Below are positions 42,528-44,515 of a stretch of 44,515 bases of DNA, one piece after another (positions within the stretch are counted from its first letter, which is position 1; the number at the start of each line of letters is the position of its first letter). This DNA is from Cyanobacteria bacterium PR.3.49 (GTDB lineage: Bacteria > Cyanobacteriota > Vampirovibrionia > Obscuribacterales > Obscuribacteraceae): the NCBI GenBank assembly GCA_013997645.1, contig PNKB01000020.1:1-44515 (forward strand), given 5' to 3'. Made by a program: the position numbers and the translations under genes. The notes under the pieces were generated by a model. The model searched no databases. It was given only the letters and a program-made list of their open reading frames with translations, and had not been told where the DNA came from.

Positions 42528-42831
42528 CTTTTCGAACCAACCGACATCAGCGGTATGAAAAAGTTTGGTCTTTTTGTGACTAAATTGTCTGAAGCCGGGG
42601 TTGTCCGCAGGTGAATCTCATCGGACTTCTCATCTATTGATTTTGTCTTTCTTTTGCTCACAGATGAAACCGCCGAGTAAAGACTTCTCGATATTGTCAT
42701 TTAAGCATTAATGAGTTCAATGGGGTTTTCAATAGTGCAATGGGCGGGCATTTACGGGTATCCTTCTCTGCAGAGGCTTTGGAGTCAAGAGACCCGCAAA
42801 TTGGGTGAAGGACCGGGCTGTGGAGGCTTGT
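42528..42831. other. Intergenic region
   Basis: About 300 bp. It contains the open upstream extension of the 39-aa ORF on the minus strand. Otherwise no gene, clear promoter or hairpin is visible. Confidence 0.4.
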
Positions 42832-43782
42832 ATGGCCGACGAGGAATCCAAAAAGCAGAATAAAGGCAATACAGGTTCGTCGGGCTCTGCGGGTGCCGGC
42901 TCATCCAGTGATGAGGTCAGACGGCCGGGTGAGGTTCTGCCGGGCAGCGACATGCCCAAGCCTTCCGACACCTTCAGCAAGGGCTTGCGTGCGATCTCGA
43001 AAGACGCACGGCCTGAAGATTTCGACGACTTGCAAGGGCTCTATTCCATAATGTACATGGAGCGCAAAGCGGAGCGCTATTTCAAGCGGGATCCCAACGC
43101 GCCTACTGGTCCTGAAGATACGATGACGGCGGGCAATAAACCGTACGATAAGACGGAAGGCTTCGTATTTCCGTACCGAGGTAAAGAGGCGGAAAAACTT
43201 GCCGAGTGCACAAAGTCAGAGCCAAAGGCATTTCTAAATGCTGCCGCCATGTACAAAGATTTGAGCAGGCATCTCTGGGCGCCGCGACTGTTGCGCCAAC
43301 TGGTCGGCAACGAGATTCATTATTACGATCCGATTGATATTGAACGCGACAAAAATGCGCGCGAAAATATCATCAAAAGCAATAGCCAGACTTTTGGTTA
43401 CCCCCAGGTTTCAATCAATGCGGTCAAACTCTATGTTCTCGAGTTTCCTATTCTGCGCCAGTATTTCGAGCGCAAAAAGCATCAGGGCGCTGACTTCGAA
43501 ATTCGCGCACTGCTCGATCCTGAATGCGCCGCTATGATTGCCGCTGCAGTTTGCGAGCACCATTTGAAACTCTGGAAAGACCAGAATAACGAGGATGGAG
43601 TGCCCATTCCTATTAACGAGAAGACTCTGGCTTATGGCTATAACCCGGATGTTTACGATGTCAACGGCACACTGGAAACATCACCGGTGCCCATTTATGG
43701 TGCCAGAAAAATTTTGATGCCGTCGGAGCGTGTTATTGCCGCGAGCAAACATGTGAAGAAAGTGTTTGAGCGCGATTACTAA
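42832..43782 (+). CDS. Unknown protein, 316 aa
   Basis: I do not recognise the family. The first 40 residues are Ser/Gly/Lys/Asn-rich low complexity (KQNKGNTGSSGSAG). The rest is a mixed alpha/beta domain with many aromatic and charged residues (YSIMYMERKAERYFKRD, ILRQYFERKKHQGADFEIRAL) and no signal peptide or membrane helix. The start at 42832 is set by GGAGG seven bases upstream; the frame opens at 42805 with a GTG. It is convergent with the small membrane protein at 43796. Likely lineage-specific. Confidence 0.75.
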   Translation: MADEESKKQNKGNTGSSGSAGAGSSSDEVRRPGEVLPGSDMPKPSDTFSKGLRAISKDARPEDFDDLQGLYSIMYMERKAERYFKRDPNAPTGPEDTMTAGNKPYDKTEGFVFPYRGKEAEKLAECTKSEPKAFLNAAAMYKDLSRHLWAPRLLRQLVGNEIHYYDPIDIERDKNARENIIKSNSQTFGYPQVSINAVKLYVLEFPILRQYFERKKHQGADFEIRALLDPECAAMIAAAVCEHHLKLWKDQNNEDGVPIPINEKTLAYGYNPDVYDVNGTLETSPVPIYGARKILMPSERVIAASKHVKKVFERDY

Positions 43783-43795
43783 GCGTTTGGCTTGC

Positions 43796-44290
43796 TCATA
43801 TAAGCGTAAAATATTTCGCCACCACGACGAAAATCAAGGAGTCGCAAAAAACTAGCAGGCACCATATTGCCACCGCAATTGTCGGTTTCAAATTCTTGAA
43901 TCGAGATAGAAGGGAGGCTAAGTACATGCCTGTAAATGCCGGTACTGATGCGATAAGTGCTGCCAGGAATGTTGCCAGTCCCCCTTTCATAAGAATGGGA
44001 TAAGGGTTGGTGCCGGGATTGATCATGTGATAGGCACCATCGACTAATGGTTTGCAGCGCACCATCGCGTAAAAAACTCCCAGAGGCACGACGAAAGATA
44101 GAATGGTGCGTAAACTCCACCAGATGAATCTCATGAAGGGTCCGTCGTCGCGCAAAACTCTGGCGGCGCCTTTCGGGGCGGTAAGGTCGATCTTGGCTTG
44201 CTCTTCGGCAGCCGCGTCTGAGGCAGCTTGCGCGGTATCAAGATCGAAGTCTATCCCGCTCTCTTCTGCCGGATTTTGTTTTTCGACCAA
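43796..44290 (-). CDS. Small multi-pass membrane protein
   Basis: 164 aa. An acidic Ala-rich N-terminal stretch (about 1-45) is followed by three hydrophobic segments: TILSFVVPLGVFYAMV, LATFLAALIASVPAFTGMYL and TIAVAIWCLLVFCDSLIFVVV. The family is not recognised. The start is a TTG at 44290 with AGAGG eight bases upstream. The preceding minus-strand gene ends 40 bp upstream, so the two are probably co-transcribed. Confidence 0.72.
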   Translation of the reverse strand: MVEKQNPAEESGIDFDLDTAQAASDAAAEEQAKIDLTAPKGAARVLRDDGPFMRFIWWSLRTILSFVVPLGVFYAMVRCKPLVDGAYHMINPGTNPYPILMKGGLATFLAALIASVPAFTGMYLASLLSRFKNLKPTIAVAIWCLLVFCDSLIFVVVAKYFTLI

Positions 44291-44330
44291 AGCTGCGCCT
44301 CTTTCTAGCCGTTAACCTTAGCCACTTTGT

Positions 44331-44515
44331 CTAGCCTTCCAACTCTGGAAATTCTTCTCTGTCCGCACTTTCCATGGTGGCAAGGTAGTCGAGACGGCGA
44401 CGCTCGGCCTCGGCAAATTGCGGAGATTCGATAGTGAGCATCTTGACCAGATTCATTGGTATCAGATGCTTCGAATAGTCTCTCGAACTGGGGCGGTCCG
44501 TTTCACCATAGGATT
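44331..44515 (-). CDS. 3' end of an unknown gene running off the window
   Basis: The minus-strand frame is open from the window end to a TAG at 44331-44333, giving about 61 C-terminal residues. They are charged and helical (ESPQFAEAERRRLDYLATME) and end in EEFPELEG. Too short to classify. It lies just upstream of the small membrane protein on the same strand. Confidence 0.55.
   Translation of the reverse strand, partial: SYGETDRPSSRDYSKHLIPMNLVKMLTIESPQFAEAERRRLDYLATMESADREEFPELEG

Noticed and set aside
1-44515. CRISPR arrays, insertion sequences, tRNA or rRNA genes, prophage
   Set aside because: No regularly spaced repeats with spacers, no transposase or integrase motifs, no T-loop (GTTCRANNC) context of a tRNA and no rRNA segments were found by reading.

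Overview
The window reads as one contig end of a chromosome from a diderm, non-photosynthetic bacterium. It holds ordinary housekeeping genes (ndk, a PcrA/UvrD helicase, mraY, rlmN, secA, tsaB, rimI, glmU). It also holds two ADP-heptose-type GT9 glycosyltransferases, an LCP ligase, a type IV pilin, an M10-like protease, LRR and TPR proteins, two two-component pairs and several proteins I cannot place. A small cyanobacteria-style SLOG protein, a BioY with cyanobacterial flavour and large proline/glycine-rich proteins suggest a Vampirovibrionia/Melainabacteria-type organism, perhaps Obscuribacterales. That is inference from protein style, not from a marker gene. I see no IS element, CRISPR array, tRNA or rRNA. 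Many genes use GTG or TTG starts.

Layout. 1-2391: a DegT-family aminotransferase cut by the contig end, whose first 12 bases are sequencing adapter; a HicB-like ribbon-helix-helix protein with a Lys/Ala tail; and about 1.2 kb of mostly non-coding DNA with a degenerate 12-bp repeat. 2392-9617: GT9, ndk, pcrA, the SLOG protein, mraY and a trehalose-phosphatase-type HAD enzyme. 9635-13085: a secreted LRR protein (minus) and a 616-aa TPR protein (plus). 13110-18825: a membrane histidine kinase with GAF domain, a REC-HD-GYP regulator, a second GT9 whose 3' end overlaps it tail to tail, and an LCP protein. 19276-21310: a 76-aa orphan, a pilin and a TPR-like membrane protein. 21397-30479: MBL hydrolase, rlmN, the secA-tsaB-rimI operon, bioY and a membrane-anchored metallophosphoesterase. 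30491-32030: a matrixin-like protease with a membrane partner. 32280-32667: a gene-free stretch of successive stem-loops ending in a strong terminator. 32687-34898: a divergent OmpR-type regulator/kinase pair. 34934-34973: AGGTCAC direct repeats on an 11-bp register. 35575-38919: a 1114-aa protein with RHS-like repeats and a papain-like C-terminal domain. 39148-44515: unknown proteins, an NTF2-like protein, glmU and small membrane proteins.

How it fits together. Envelope synthesis is the main theme: mraY and glmU (peptidoglycan), two GT9s (LPS core or other glycans), LCP (glycan attachment), SecA (export), pilin, and secreted LRR and protease proteins. Signalling genes sit among them. The least explained items are the 1114-aa repeat/cysteine-peptidase protein, the structured non-coding segment at 32.3-32.7 kb and the 11-bp-phased operator array between the kinase and the 1114-aa gene.
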